Shown here: piece by piece, positions 22,028 to 32,208 of the stretch
How the letters are laid out: every line of letters starts with the position of its first letter
How positions within the stretch are numbered: the stretch's first letter is position 1
NCBI GenBank assembly: GCA_963931925.1
Contig: OZ007582.1
Span: 21,513,224 to 21,577,223 of the forward strand
Length of the DNA stretch: 64,000 nucleotides
Source: Onchidella celtica
Taxonomy: Eukaryota > Mollusca > Gastropoda > Systellommatophora > Onchidiidae
Reading direction: 5' to 3'
Notes under the pieces: generated by a model
The model's database searches: none
The model's input: only the letters and a program-made list of their open reading frames with translations
Told to the model about the DNA's origin: nothing
Made by a program: the position numbers and the translations under genes

Positions 22028-25000
22028 CTAGTTCGACCTTCTCATCTCTTCCTCCCTGAATCTGGCTGGCTTGTTAGCAACATAGCCTCGAGCCATACGA
22101 GTGACAGGTCTATTTGTAGACACTGTTTCTGGAGGGGATTTGACGACTCTAGAATTTGAACTAGGTGTTGCAGGAATATCTTGGGTTTGTTCGTTATCTT
22201 GCAGCACATCATCTGGAGGATCTGGGCTTGGATCTTGATCAGGAAACGAAGACGGTACTGCTTGAAGGTGTTTCCGGTTTCTGCGCAGCACCCGGTCAGG
22301 TGTTTTCACCAAATATGTTCGGTGATCTGGATTTGTTGCAATGACAGTTCCTGGTCCGGTCCACTTGTTTTCTTCATCTGTCTTGAGAAGAACTTTCTGT
22401 CCAGACTCCAGTTGTTTTAGTTGTCTTGCGCCATGTCTGTTGTCGTAATTCCTTTTGTATCTTGTTTTCGTTTCTTTTGCTCTGTCTTGGATGTCTTGGT
22501 TGTTGACTTGTCGAGGGTAAAGGTTCCTCGGCAATGTGGGAACTTTTGTTCTCAGTTTTCGTCCCATCAGGGCGACTGCTGGGCTCACTCCAGTCGTTGA
22601 GAGAATTGTGTTTCTGTAGTTCATCAGAGCTACCTCTAATGAATTCTGTTTCAAAAGTTTCTTTGCAACCTTCACAGCACTTTCGGCTTGTCCGTTGGAC
22701 TGAGGAAAGTGTGGACTACTGGTCACATGTTGAAAGTCAAAGTCTTTAGCAAAGAGTTTGAATTCTCTGCACTGAAATTGTGGTCCATTGTCACTAGCCA
22801 GAGTTTCACAAATTCCGTGAGTTGCAAAAATGTTTGTTAGCTTCTGGATGATAGCTTGAGATGTTGTAGAATTCAGTTTTACTACTTCGATCCATTTTGA
22901 GTAGTAATCGACTACGACTAAGTATTCATTTTTCCCATGTGTAGCGAGATCTACTGCAATTTTCTGCCATGGCCTCTCAGGTAGGTCAGTTGGTATTAAT
23001 GGTTCATTCCGCTGAGAGGGTCTATTTTCTCTGCAGGAGAGACAGTTCTGAATCATGTTCTTGATATCTCTCGTGATGCCGGGCCACCACACGGATGCGT
23101 CAGCATTCTGTCTGCACTTTTCGATTCCTTGGTGAGTCTCATGTAGTTTAGAGAGAATGTAATCTCTTTGAGAATGAGGGACTACTATTCGGTTGTTGAA
23201 AACTAACAATCCATTCACAATAGACAGTTCTCCTTGCACTTGTTGAAAATTTTGTAGTGTTTTAGGTACCTCTTTTGGCCAGCCATCCATCACAAAATGC
23301 ATCACTTTCTGTATGTCTGTATCTTTCTTGCTTTCTTCCCTCAGATTTTCTAATCGTGAAGCAGTGACGGGCCAAAAGCTTTCCAGAGATTCCACATAAG
23401 CCTCTACATTCTGTCCTGTTTCTTTATCTTGAGTTGTATGGTAATTCATTGGACTTCTAGAGAGAGCATCAGCAATGACGAGCTCTTTCCCTGGCACATG
23501 AATGACATTGTAGTTGAATCTTAAAAGTCTCATCAGTAGTCTTTGGCATCTGGCAGGGCATTTATCTAAATCTTTTTTCTTCATCAATGGAACCAATGGT
23601 TTATGGTCTGTTTGTAATTCAAAGTTATCAAGACCAATTAGGTATTTTCCAAATTTTTCACATGCATAGACCGAAGCCAAACATTCTTTCTCTATTTGGG
23701 CATAACCTTTTTCTGTTTCTGTCAATGTTCTAGATGCAAATGCTATGGGCTGAAGTTTGCTTCCTTTCATCTGTATTAACACTGCTCCCAACCCAAAACT
23801 GCTGCTGTCTGCACTGACAATTGTTTCACAGTTAATGTCAAAGAATCCCAAGGTTGTAGCTTCTGCTATTTTCTTCTTTGCAAGGTTGAATGCATTTTTC
23901 TGCTCTGCTCCCCACTGATATTTTTCTGACTTTTTCATCAAATCAGTCAAAGGTTTCAAAATTGTAGCTAGTGATGGAACAAATTTACTCATGTAATTGA
24001 GTAACCCACACACAGTGCGTAGCTCTGTCAATGATGTTGGCGGCTGTAGTTTCTGTATGGCCTCCACCTTTTCAGGATTTGGTTTTATTCCCTCCTTGTT
24101 TATGAGATGTCCAAAGTATTTCACCTCTTTCTGTCTGAAACAACATTTTTCTTTATTTAATTTCAGTCCTGATTGTTCTATTCTCTCCAAAACAGCTTCT
24201 AGTTTTCTGTCGTGATCCTCTATGTCTTTCCCATAGATGATGGTATCATCCATAATGACTTCACAACCTGGCAGGCCTTTTAAAGTCTCTTTCATTTTTG
24301 ATTGGAATACTTCAGGACCTAATGATATTCCCATGGGTACTCTCTGGAAACAGTATTTTCCAAACGGTGTGATGAAAGTTGTGAGCATGCTGCTGTCTTC
24401 CTCGAGGGGAATTTGGAAGAAACCAGAGGTTGCGTCTAGTGTAGAAAAGACTGTTGCGCCATTGAATTTGGGAGCGATATCCTCTAAGTTTGGAAGCATG
24501 CAGTAGTTTCTTTTCACTGAAAGATTTAACTTCTTGAAATCCACACAGATCCGAACTTGCTTGTTTGGTTTTACTACTGGGACCATTGGGGCACACCATT
24601 CTGTAGGTTCATTAACTTTTCTTATTACCCCATTTCTTTCCATCCTTTCCAGTTCTTCTTTTACTTTACTTTCTAAAGGGAATGGTACTCTTCTTGCTGT
24701 TGCAACATTATATGGTTCAGCATCTTTGTTTAATGTTATTTTTACTGGTTCAGTTTTCAACAGTCCGGCAGCACCAAAAACTTGTTTTCTTAGTTCAGGT
24801 TTTAATTTTTCTGTGCGTTCTATGTCTTCTATGTGCCTGATTAAGCCTAGAGCTTCGGCCACATTTCTGCTGAGTAAATTGCTACCTTCTTTGTTGTTTA
24901 AGACCACAACTCTGAATTCAAAGGTCTTTTCCTTTCTCTTTGTCTTCGCTGTGAACTCTCCTTTCACTTGAATATTTCCTCCTGGTGAGGTTAGATTCAG

Positions 25001-26014
25001 TTTACATTGATGCAATGTCGGTTTGGTTCTCAACCTTTGAAATGTTTTCTGAGTAATACAAGTAATGTCAGCTCCTGTGTCCACTTTGAAAGGAACATTT
25101 GTATTCTGAATGTTGAGCATCGTGCTCCATGGTGGAGATTTGTCTGAAATGACTGTATCTATTGAAAATGTTTGTTCAAATTCTTCAGTCACCTCTCTAA
25201 TGTTTGACCTGCACATTTTGGCAAAATGATTTGCTTTATGACACTTGTGGCAGGTTCTCCCTTTTGCTGGGCATTGGTCACGTGGGTGACCTTTCCCACA
25301 CCTGCGACAATTTTGATACTGAACACTGGTAGGTCTGTGATGATTATGATTATAAGGTTTCTTATGTGGTTTGTGACCTTGTTGTGGTGCTGTTGCCCCT
25401 TTGTAATGCTTTTCATTCTTTTTAAATCCACCTGATTTTACTCTACTCATCTGAGTTTGCTGTGGCTGTGCTGTGTTATTTGTCAGCTTTTTTAAGAATT
25501 CTTCAGTCATTTCCAGACTTCTCGCGAACTGTAACAATCCTGCTACGTCAAGCGTTGATGTAGTGAGTCCTTTTTCTCTCACTTTCTTCGATGAGCAACC
25601 TGATATGAGTTGCGATTTTATTTCATCCTCCGCATTCGGAAAATTGCACTGAGACGCAAGTTGGCGGAGTTCGGAGTAAAAATCGTCAATTCGTTGAAAT
25701 TCTTTCTGCCGCTTGTGTCTGAATTCATATTTCAGGATCTCCAAATTTGATCTTGGATTAAAATGATCTGTTAGAGCTTTAATGAGGTCCTTATAAGATT
25801 CATCTGAGGCTTGTATGGTATTGATAGTGGGTAATGATTCTGCAATATCATTTAGATCTGGACCACCATAAGTGAGGGTAAGAGCGTATCTTCGTTTGCT
25901 GCTAGCTATCTCGTATCCATCAAAGATGTGCTCCAGCCTGCGGACCCATCTAGGCCATCGAACTGCGGCACCTTCAGTGTGGCAATCGAATTGTTCATAC
26001 GGTGGGAGATTCAT
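22028..26014 (-). CDS. Gag-Pol polyprotein of Ty3/gypsy retrotransposon
   Basis: 1328 residues in one frame without stop or frameshift. Order seen: Gag-like region (about 1-200); two CCHC-type zinc knuckles (about 235-268, CRRCGKGH..C and CHKCHKANHFAKMC); aspartic protease with DTGADITC (about 310); reverse transcriptase with the palm motif IMDD near 590 instead of the usual Y/F-x-DD; RNase H with DSSSFGLGAVL and TDHKPL (about 735-805); integrase HHCC finger (about 958-995) and core with VDLATHGK, SDNGPQF and PQSNGQAE (about 1022-1105). This is the standard protease-RT-RNase H-integrase order of Ty3/gypsy. Gag and Pol are fused, so no ribosomal frameshift is needed. I think a Mag/SURL-type lineage likely, but a tree is needed. 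Function: self-copying of the element. Confidence 0.96.
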   Translation of the reverse strand: MNLPPYEQFDCHTEGAAVRWPRWVRRLEHIFDGYEIASSKRRYALTLTYGGPDLNDIAESLPTINTIQASDESYKDLIKALTDHFNPRSNLEILKYEFRHKRQKEFQRIDDFYSELRQLASQCNFPNAEDEIKSQLISGCSSKKVREKGLTTSTLDVAGLLQFARSLEMTEEFLKKLTNNTAQPQQTQMSRVKSGGFKKNEKHYKGATAPQQGHKPHKKPYNHNHHRPTSVQYQNCRRCGKGHPRDQCPAKGRTCHKCHKANHFAKMCRSNIREVTEEFEQTFSIDTVISDKSPPWSTMLNIQNTNVPFKVDTGADITCITQKTFQRLRTKPTLHQCKLNLTSPGGNIQVKGEFTAKTKRKEKTFEFRVVVLNNKEGSNLLSRNVAEALGLIRHIEDIERTEKLKPELRKQVFGAAGLLKTEPVKITLNKDAEPYNVATARRVPFPLESKVKEELERMERNGVIRKVNEPTEWCAPMVPVVKPNKQVRICVDFKKLNLSVKRNYCMLPNLEDIAPKFNGATVFSTLDATSGFFQIPLEEDSSMLTTFITPFGKYCFQRVPMGISLGPEVFQSKMKETLKGLPGCEVIMDDTIIYGKDIEDHDRKLEAVLERIEQSGLKLNKEKCCFRQKEVKYFGHLINKEGIKPNPEKVEAIQKLQPPTSLTELRTVCGLLNYMSKFVPSLATILKPLTDLMKKSEKYQWGAEQKNAFNLAKKKIAEATTLGFFDINCETIVSADSSSFGLGAVLIQMKGSKLQPIAFASRTLTETEKGYAQIEKECLASVYACEKFGKYLIGLDNFELQTDHKPLVPLMKKKDLDKCPARCQRLLMRLLRFNYNVIHVPGKELVIADALSRSPMNYHTTQDKETGQNVEAYVESLESFWPVTASRLENLREESKKDTDIQKVMHFVMDGWPKEVPKTLQNFQQVQGELSIVNGLLVFNNRIVVPHSQRDYILSKLHETHQGIEKCRQNADASVWWPGITRDIKNMIQNCLSCRENRPSQRNEPLIPTDLPERPWQKIAVDLATHGKNEYLVVVDYYSKWIEVVKLNSTTSQAIIQKLTNIFATHGICETLASDNGPQFQCREFKLFAKDFDFQHVTSSPHFPQSNGQAESAVKVAKKLLKQNSLEVALMNYRNTILSTTGVSPAVALMGRKLRTKVPTLPRNLYPRQVNNQDIQDRAKETKTRYKRNYDNRHGARQLKQLESGQKVLLKTDEENKWTGPGTVIATNPDHRTYLVKTPDRVLRRNRKHLQAVPSSFPDQDPSPDPPDDVLQDNEQTQDIPATPSSNSRVVKSPPETVSTNRPVTRMARGYVANKPARFREEEMRRSN

Positions 26015-26272
26015 GATGGACTCTGTGGTGTAGATCTAGTAGATTTGGCTCAGGTCTGAACTCATAGACTCTGCACTGTGTCGATCTATTCTTGCTGTCA
26101 GGTCTGATCTCATAGACTCTGCTCTATCGATAATAGGTCTTGGTTCATGGGCTTGGCTTAGGGGCCTTTTTTTTTTTTTTTTTTTTTTTTTCAGATACGT
26201 CTAGATTCTAGATCTGGTAATGCCAGCTACTTTAACTGACAACATGTTTGTCAGATCCCACTTCTGACACCA

Positions 26273-26485
26273 TGTTTGGGTTCGTATTGTATTGATTTAG
26301 TGAACCAGACCATCAGGTACAAGACAATGTTAATTCAACACAACAGACTCCACGTGTAGCCATTTCATAACTTCCTGTATTCTCTTCTGTCGCTCTTTTA
26401 CAATGAAGTCACAGACAGTCATATTAATAATAATCTAGAGTAAGTCTAAAATCCTAAACAATGTATTTAATATGATACCAGAACA
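26273..26485 (-). repeat. 5' LTR of the intact gypsy element
   Basis: Identical to 21249-21461. On the minus strand it would carry the promoter and is followed by the primer-binding-like site TGGTGTCAGAAGTGGGAT ending near 26255. Confidence 0.95.
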
Positions 26486-26540
26486 CATACTAAAAGATCT
26501 CCGATTTCTCAGAAAACGGAGACAAAACAAGTAAGAATTA

Positions 26541-27380
26541 CCGGCACGATTCCCCTCTCGTTTTTTGTGTTTTTTTCAAATAGTGCCCTGGCATCGTTTT
26601 GTATAATTTTTTTCCCATTCCAAAGGAAAAATATAAAAAAAACAACTGAAACTCCTGGCAGGAAAGTGATGCCATAGCCGGGCTTCAAAGAACGAGAACC
26701 ATCGTCAGACAAGACGTGTTTCGGCCCTTGATTAACTTAATAATCCATGATGACCGGCTTTTATGGTAATTTCACTTTAGCAAATTTAAATTCCAGCTGA
26801 ACATGACTGATATTTATTTTACTCTCCCCGTGCGTTCCGGCGTTTAATTTTGATTCCTGTGACGATTTGAGGGTCCACCGATTATCTCAGCCGGAAGATG
26901 TAAATCTGAAAGAAATGGTCTGCGTGCAATCGAAATCTCGTTATGATATCGTGCTCGCTTTAATCACGCATGCTTTCCTGCACTGTTGATGAGATTTTGA
27001 TCAGCAAGTCGAGATGTAGGAATAAACATGCCTTTTCTATGTGAACGGACAGGAGACATGCAATCCAAATGTATTGGATCTCAATTTGTTTTGTTTGGTT
27101 TTGTTTTTCCCATAATTAGAATTTCATAATGGTTTTTTTTGCAGACAGCAAACGGAAATTTATTTTTTAATGTTTCTAAAACTTGTGAGACTTTACTGCT
27201 TTACCTTACTTTTTGTCTTGGAAAATGCAGTACAGAAAGATGGATAAAAGATTTTGGTTGTGCTAAAAGTGACAGTGAGGACAAAAATTATCCATTAATC
27301 AGGTCATATTATATCGTCAAAAAAATATGCATTAACTTGCACATTTGATTTCTCTCCACATTTGTCCTGGGCTGCTTCCC
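26541..27380. other. Intron 1 sequence right of the gypsy element
   Basis: Unique AT-rich sequence. No supported gene or repeat. Confidence 0.4.
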
Positions 27381-27384
27381 ATAG

Positions 27385-27700
27385 TAACTTCCTGGGCACT
27401 CTCTCGAATTGGGCCACCTGAATGTTTCTGAGTCGTGGAATTTTGACACTTTTTCCGGCTGTCACATATTTTCCCAAATTTTGAAATAACTAGGCTCCGT
27501 TTCAGTTGTATTTGGTGCCCCACATCATGTTGGCGTTGCAGCGTCAAAGTCATGAAAGGTAATATTTTGTTCCTCATTTATCTTCACCAACTCGTGAATG
27601 TGTGCCCAGTTTCCAAGAATGTCAGCGTTATAGCACAGGACAAAGGCCCAAAGATAGGGAATGTCAGCTGATACGTTATGAGCCCACAATGAAGTGTGGC
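27385..27700 (-). pseudogene. Decayed partial copy of an unknown coding block
   Basis: On the minus strand a frame near 27545-27695 reads LWAHNV, IPYLWAF, then NITFHDFDAAT before a TGA. Past a small indel it continues in another frame with CGAPNTTE and SYFKIWE. The segment from TTTCATGA to the KIWE region is clearly homologous to 28840-29020, which reads MTFHDFDAATQTCDGAP and SYFKIWEKR. This copy has stops and frameshifts. I do not recognise the protein family. Confidence 0.6.
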
Positions 27701-28000
27701 GCGACAGGCGTTCTTTAAATGTTGCTGGTTTGATTTAATTTGACTGGAAAATCGTGCGTCACACGAGAATCACCTACTGTTTTTAAAGTCCCCACTAACG
27801 TATTTTGACAAAATCCCTTTATCTCGAAAACATAGTCCGAGAAAATCAGGATTTGGTTTTGCTATGTAATTGAAAAAAAAACAACAACTACTAAACCATT
27901 TATATTTGTTTTAAATGTACAGCTGTTAAATGACTATGATTTTAATATCTTGTGATGTCTTTTTGACTTAGGTTTGAAAATCAATGAACTCTCAGGGAAA

Positions 28001-28063
28001 AGGGCGTTCTGTCGAAGGAATTCACTTAATTCTTTTAGGGAGTGTAAAATAACAGAACGCCCT
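28001..28063. repeat. Short inverted repeat
   Basis: AGGGCGTTCTGT at 28001-28012 and ACAGAACGCCCT at 28052-28063 are perfect 12-bp complements around a 39-bp loop. Origin unknown. Confidence 0.6.
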
Positions 28064-28668
28064 GACCTGAGGGAAAGCGCCAGCGTAGCCAATTGTCACA
28101 GTGACAAAATGCCTCTGTAAACACCTTCTATTTCGTCGTCGTCCAGCGACAAAACCCCTTTTGAATACAATACAGCCTCTCTCAAAGGCGATTAGAATCT
28201 TCTCTTCCTCCTTCAATCTAACCAATCTAAATCATTATCAACCAGCCACTATGTAGAACGTCGTGACATTCACTTTTGACACACAGGCGACAGCCACCAA
28301 AATATTTATAATTACAGACTATGAGAGATGGCTGAAGATAACACATTTGATAAAGTTATTAAATTTTTATGCTACAAGACAACTGTAGATTAGCGCAATA
28401 TCGACCAAATAATTTTTTTTTTTTAAGGGCATTTGTCGCATCAAAATAAAAGAGAATAACACACACACACACAAAAAAAAAACAAACAACTGAAACAAAT
28501 AGACACCAGGTTTCTCACTGCATTAGGCTAGACTACAATAACCCAAGTCATGGTATCCTCTGTATCAGTATGATCGACAGACAGATTATTAATTACCATA
28601 TTCCACTAAAACCAGGCTTTGTTTTCTGGCGTGCTATGGCTGAGTGTGATGGCGATTCCATCTCTCTT

Positions 28669-29275
28669 TCATTGTGGGGTGAGATGTTTCAATAATGTTT
28701 TACAATTCCAGGCTATCTCTAACACGTGTCTTTTGTTTCGGTTGACTGATATGGTCATAATTTTCCTTTTAATGACAAAATCAACATCTTGGAAGACAGC
28801 ATATTGTCGTGAGAAGGTTTGCATAATAGATTCCTAGAAACGCTCACGAATTTTGGCCACCTGAATGTTTCTGAGATCTGGAATTTTGACACTTTTTTCA
28901 AATGTCACGCGTTTTTCCCAAATTTTGAAATAACTGGGTTTCATTTCAGTTGTATTTGGTGCCCCGTCACATGTCTGCGTTGCAGCGTCAAAATCATGAA
29001 ATGTCATATTATTTTGTTTCTATTTCTCATATTCTTCTCCGCGAACTCGTGAAATGAGTCGGCCTAGAGAATTGTGTGCCCACTTTACAGCACAACAGCC
29101 ACAGTCATTGCCATACATGAATCGTGTCACTGTCGGGTATAGTTCTCGGTTTGGATTCAAAACGATGTCATACCAAGAGTGGACGTGATTGGCTTCTTCC
29201 GCCAACGTAGATATTGCCTTGATGAACCCATGAGCGGCGCACCGTCCGGAGATGGCTTCCCAGTGGCTGATCCAC
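28669..29275 (-). pseudogene. Unknown coding block, 200 codons with two in-frame TAG stops
   Basis: One minus-strand frame runs about 202 codons and is broken only by two TAG codons (near 29023 and at 28834-28836). The translation looks protein-like: WISHWEAISGRCAAHG, ELYPTVTRFMYGNDCGCCA, then MTFHDFDAATQTCDGAP, FEKSVKIPDLRNIQVAK and, past the second stop, QYAVFQDVDFVIKRK. An AG acceptor-like site precedes its start (near 29276) and a GT (GTAAAG) lies near 29090, so parts could be exons. It shares homology with 27385-27700. I recognise no domain. It is either a decayed host gene or the remains of an unclassified mobile element. Confidence 0.5.
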
Positions 29276-29467
29276 TATGAAACTTATGGGGCATAAGCTT
29301 CAAGGGCTAATCGTGGAGGGACCCTGAACAAACTTTTTCAGTGAGTGAACGTTGGATGTTGCTTTGTTATTGTGAGGGGTCCCCATAATAGGTCAAACTT
29401 CATGGTCTCATAAAAGGGTCCGCCATCGTTTGGGCCAAAGGGTGGGCAGTACATGCTTTAGATATTT

Positions 29468-29690
29468 CTATTTCTTCAGGTCAGTAAGGGACCCAAGAAT
29501 TTCATATCCCGTTGAAACATATCCCGTTTCAATGTGCACAACCAGCCAGTTTCCAGTGACACATGATTTAATCCTCAGCATGTACCCCTGCATGATGACC
29601 CCCTTGCTGGTGCGCAGATACACGGATGGCCGTGCCTTCCTGTGGATCTTCTTCAACCCTCTAGGGAGCCATTTTGAGAGTTAAGAAAGC
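29468..29690 (-). pseudogene. Unknown coding fragment upstream of the block
   Basis: Minus-strand open stretch of about 70 codons with KIHRKARPSVYLRTSKG, then CVTGNWLVVHIETGY and YEILGSL, ending in a stop. Protein-like composition and the same strand as the block at 28669-29275 suggest one original gene. No recognised family. There is no plausible start codon within it. Confidence 0.4.
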
Positions 29691-29945
29691 CAAGAAGAAA
29701 TAGAAACATCAACAACCAAATAAGAACAAGAAAAAGAGGGGTGCAAATGCCCTCGGAAAATAAAGACCTCAAGACATGAATTTCCTTCAGAGTAAATGTT
29801 GAAGTGTGTTCGGCTACATGTATAACCGTTTACGTTGTGGGCATATTCTACGCATTCCTCACAGCCAGCATTATTTTCACGGGATTTGATGTTGGTGTAG
29901 TTTGAAAGCCAATCATTGTTCGCATTCTTCCAATCCTGGTTTTAC
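29684..29945 (-). pseudogene. Unknown cysteine-containing coding fragment
   Basis: Minus-strand open stretch reading NNDWLSNYTNIKSRENN, AGCEECVEYAHNVNGYTC and FNIYSEGN. Upstream in another frame is NGAYHLRVAKEGYQRC, so a frameshift may separate two halves. The CxxC...C spacing is loosely PAN/apple-like, but I cannot assign it. The left part overlaps SINE-tail-like words (AAATGCCCTC, AAAGACCTC, 29735-29775). Confidence 0.4.
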
Positions 29946-31500
29946 AACGCTGATAACCTTCTTTTGCCACACGCAGATGATAAGCTCCGTTGCCGACTTT
30001 TAAATAAGTAATATCCCTCTTTGAAGTAGGAATGCAGGGTGGGTCAGATCAGATGGCAAATGGCGTCGGTGAAGAACGGCATTTCTTCGAAAATAGCTGC
30101 TGGATTGGTGAAATAATCCAATGATCGCATCTATTGCTTACCCAGTGTCGGTATCAAGTGTATGGGGGGCCTGTTGTTGTTTTCCCTCCCTTTTCAACGG
30201 GTACAAAAAGAATGTCAGCAGAGGCCAGCTTGTCAAAGGCCACCGTATACAAAATCGAATGCACGTGTTCATGAACTTGCTGAGAAAGTACTGTAACTCA
30301 AATATTAGTCATACAAAGGCCAGTTACATGCCGACAGTTTCAATTGTCCAACACACAAAGGGGAAATAATTTCCTAATGTCCCTTTAGGGTTTGAGTAAA
30401 ACTCGAATGAGACATTATTACAGTGCTTGAGATACCATTGCTCATTTCATGGCATGCAGATTATGCTAGATGTTTCATATTTATAGGTAAAGTTGATGAA
30501 TTCAAGTCCTTTATCTAGTTCATAAGTGCATCAAAATCATGTTACCAATGGCTATGAATAAGTTTGTTTAAAGTAACAAATCGCCATGTGTTGCGTGAAG
30601 AGTTAGTAGGACAGACCTTAAAGGGACAAAGACCCGTGAAAAAAGCAAAATTGCCTAATAAAAATTACTCATGTTTTCACCAGAACGTGTTTGTCAAAGA
30701 ACATCAAGTAATCATGAAGGGTCAAACCCCTCGCAAACCCCTTCAAACTACCTATGGAGGAGTTTTACCGCTATAATTATCTGTAAGTTCCTTGATAGTT
30801 CAAGCTATCACGCCTTCTGCTCTAACGCTAATGCGTAGGCCTACTGTCATTATGAAGGCGTTTTGTCCTTACCAGGATGTCTCCCAATCGAAGAGGTGTT
30901 TCAGAAACATAACATATTCACATTAATGTACATCCCATTTCTGAAACTTTTTTGTCGAAACGTTGCCTTCCTTTTTGCCTCGCCTCGAGGCACCAAAGGT
31001 TGCGCAGCGACTTGACGTACTAATAGTCTAGACTATCTTACAGAGCTATGTAGTACCATCCAGAGAGAGATTATTATGTTTACTATAAGCTCTTTCGTCC
31101 TATCTCACTAGCCCATGGCTCGGCAATAGGATGAGAACACCTGTTGTACATTATACAAGGCATGGTAATAAAAGCAACTCCGTGTATGTTTACTGAACAT
31201 TTTACGAGGTAGTCCCACACAAAGACGAAGGACAAAGAGAACAAAAGCTTTGAAACAAAAGCAGCGTATACGGCAAAGAATGACGTAGTCTACTGAATTA
31301 ATCATCCTCTCACAAGATGCATTCTCTGTATAATGTGTGAAAATCGCCATGTACAATACAATGACCAAAAAAAAAACAAAAAACATCTGATAGCTACGTA
31401 ACTGGCCAGATAAGAAATGTTGTTATTCTTGTTGTTGTTTTAATTTTGTTGTAAAATGAAGTAACCATTGGAATCCAGGGGCCAACTTGGATCTTCGCGA
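29946..31500. other. Intron 1 sequence between coding fragment and family A element
   Basis: No supported gene. Small open frames at 30121-30369 and 30564-30776 have no domain or splice context. Confidence 0.4.
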
Positions 31501-31916
31501 TCTTAGTTCTTGTTTGTTCCAACTCCACTTTTTGCACAACGGAAAAATTCGACTATAAAATTTTCGGCTATCATGATAAGGGGTTATAATAAATCAGAAC
31601 TGTGAAACAGCTCGATAAAGCTGGGTTCTCATGTGTACGGAAAAGGAAACGGCAAAAAATCCATCATGCAGTAAAAAGAAAGAGTGTTTCCAGGTGTACG
31701 GAAACGGCGTGCGGAAACGTTCTCTCTATTTCACTACTTGAAGGTTCTTGGACGTTTCCGTTGCCGTTTCCGTTTCCGTATACATGAGAACCCAGCTTAA
31801 GTGCCAAAACACATTTTAAACAAATGTCAAAAGGTGGATTTGCTGTACTTCTTCTACATACTAACAGATCTCTAGTTTTTCACAAAATGGAGATTGAACA
31901 AGCAAGACTAAGGTCG
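31501..31916. mobile_element. Family A element carrying a nested family B MITE
   Basis: Left end TCTTAGTTCTTGTTTGTTCC, right end GAACAAGCAAGACTAAGG, imperfect inverted copies of each other over about 30 bp. Inside, 31619-31797 is a family B element starting AGCTGGGTTCTCATGTG and ending with its complement, flanked by TAA at 31616-31618 and 31798-31800. Other family A copies lack that insert at the same point (GATAAATGCC), which proves the nesting. Confidence 0.85.
31619..31797. mobile_element. Family B MITE, 179 bp, TAA target duplication
   Basis: Terminal inverted repeats AGCTGGGTTCTCATGTGTAC and the complement ending in CATGAGAACCCAGCT. 3-bp duplications of TAA point to PIF/Harbinger-type mobilisation (inference). 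Interior A-rich, non-coding. Confidence 0.8.
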
Positions 31917-32203
31917 TATTTGTTTGGACAGTGAAAGTTAGCAAAGCACAAATTTTTAAGGTTTAGGTTTGGCTTCCCGGCCATAATAACATTTTCGCTG
32001 ATGAAATGGCCACAGTGTTGTATTTTTCTGAAACTGATCATAATACGAAAACAGCTCATTGTGAGTATTTGCTCTGCGTGGTTCAAATGATTTTTTTTTA
32101 CCTAAAATGAAATAAGATGAAACAAATAAAATCAAATGATCGGCCACACTTGGTTTTTAATTAATTAATGAGGGCTTTTGTTGAGTCATTGCTGAATAGA
32201 GAA
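31917..32203. other. Spacer with a weak candidate exon
   Basis: A minus-strand stretch at about 32000-32101 (after an AG preceded by TTTCATTTT) reads NELFSYYDQFQKNTTLWPF and would join exon 1 in phase, but it lacks a good donor. I do not call it. Confidence 0.3.
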
Positions 32204-32208
32204 CACAA

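Larger units (their letters stand above)
21249..26485 (-). mobile_element. Intact Ty3/gypsy LTR retrotransposon
   Basis: Two 213-bp direct repeats (21249-21461 and 26273-26485) start TG and end CA and appear identical base for base. They are flanked by the 5-bp duplication CATAC (21244-21248 and 26486-26490). On the minus strand the 5' LTR is followed at once by the primer-binding-like TGGTGTCAGAAGTGGGAT. A purine tract AAAAGAAGGGAGA precedes the 3' LTR. One uninterrupted Gag-Pol frame fills the interior. Identical LTRs and an open frame point to a very recent insertion, here in intron 1 of the lectin gene and in the same orientation as that gene. Confidence 0.96.
21059..26540. mobile_element. 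Family A element split by the LTR retrotransposon at 21249
   Basis: The left part (21059-21248) begins TTCTTGTTTGTTC and ends CTTCTACATAC. The right part resumes CATACTAAAAGATCTCC at 26486 and ends AAACAAGTAAGAA near 26537. Removing the retrotransposon and one CATAC restores the order seen in the unbroken copy at 31501-31916. The family A element is therefore older than the retrotransposon. Confidence 0.8.

Noticed and set aside
31998-32101. Candidate extra lectin exon with NELFSYYDQFQKNTTLWPF
   Set aside because: The acceptor is plausible but no good donor is present, and exons 1 and 2 already join in phase without it.
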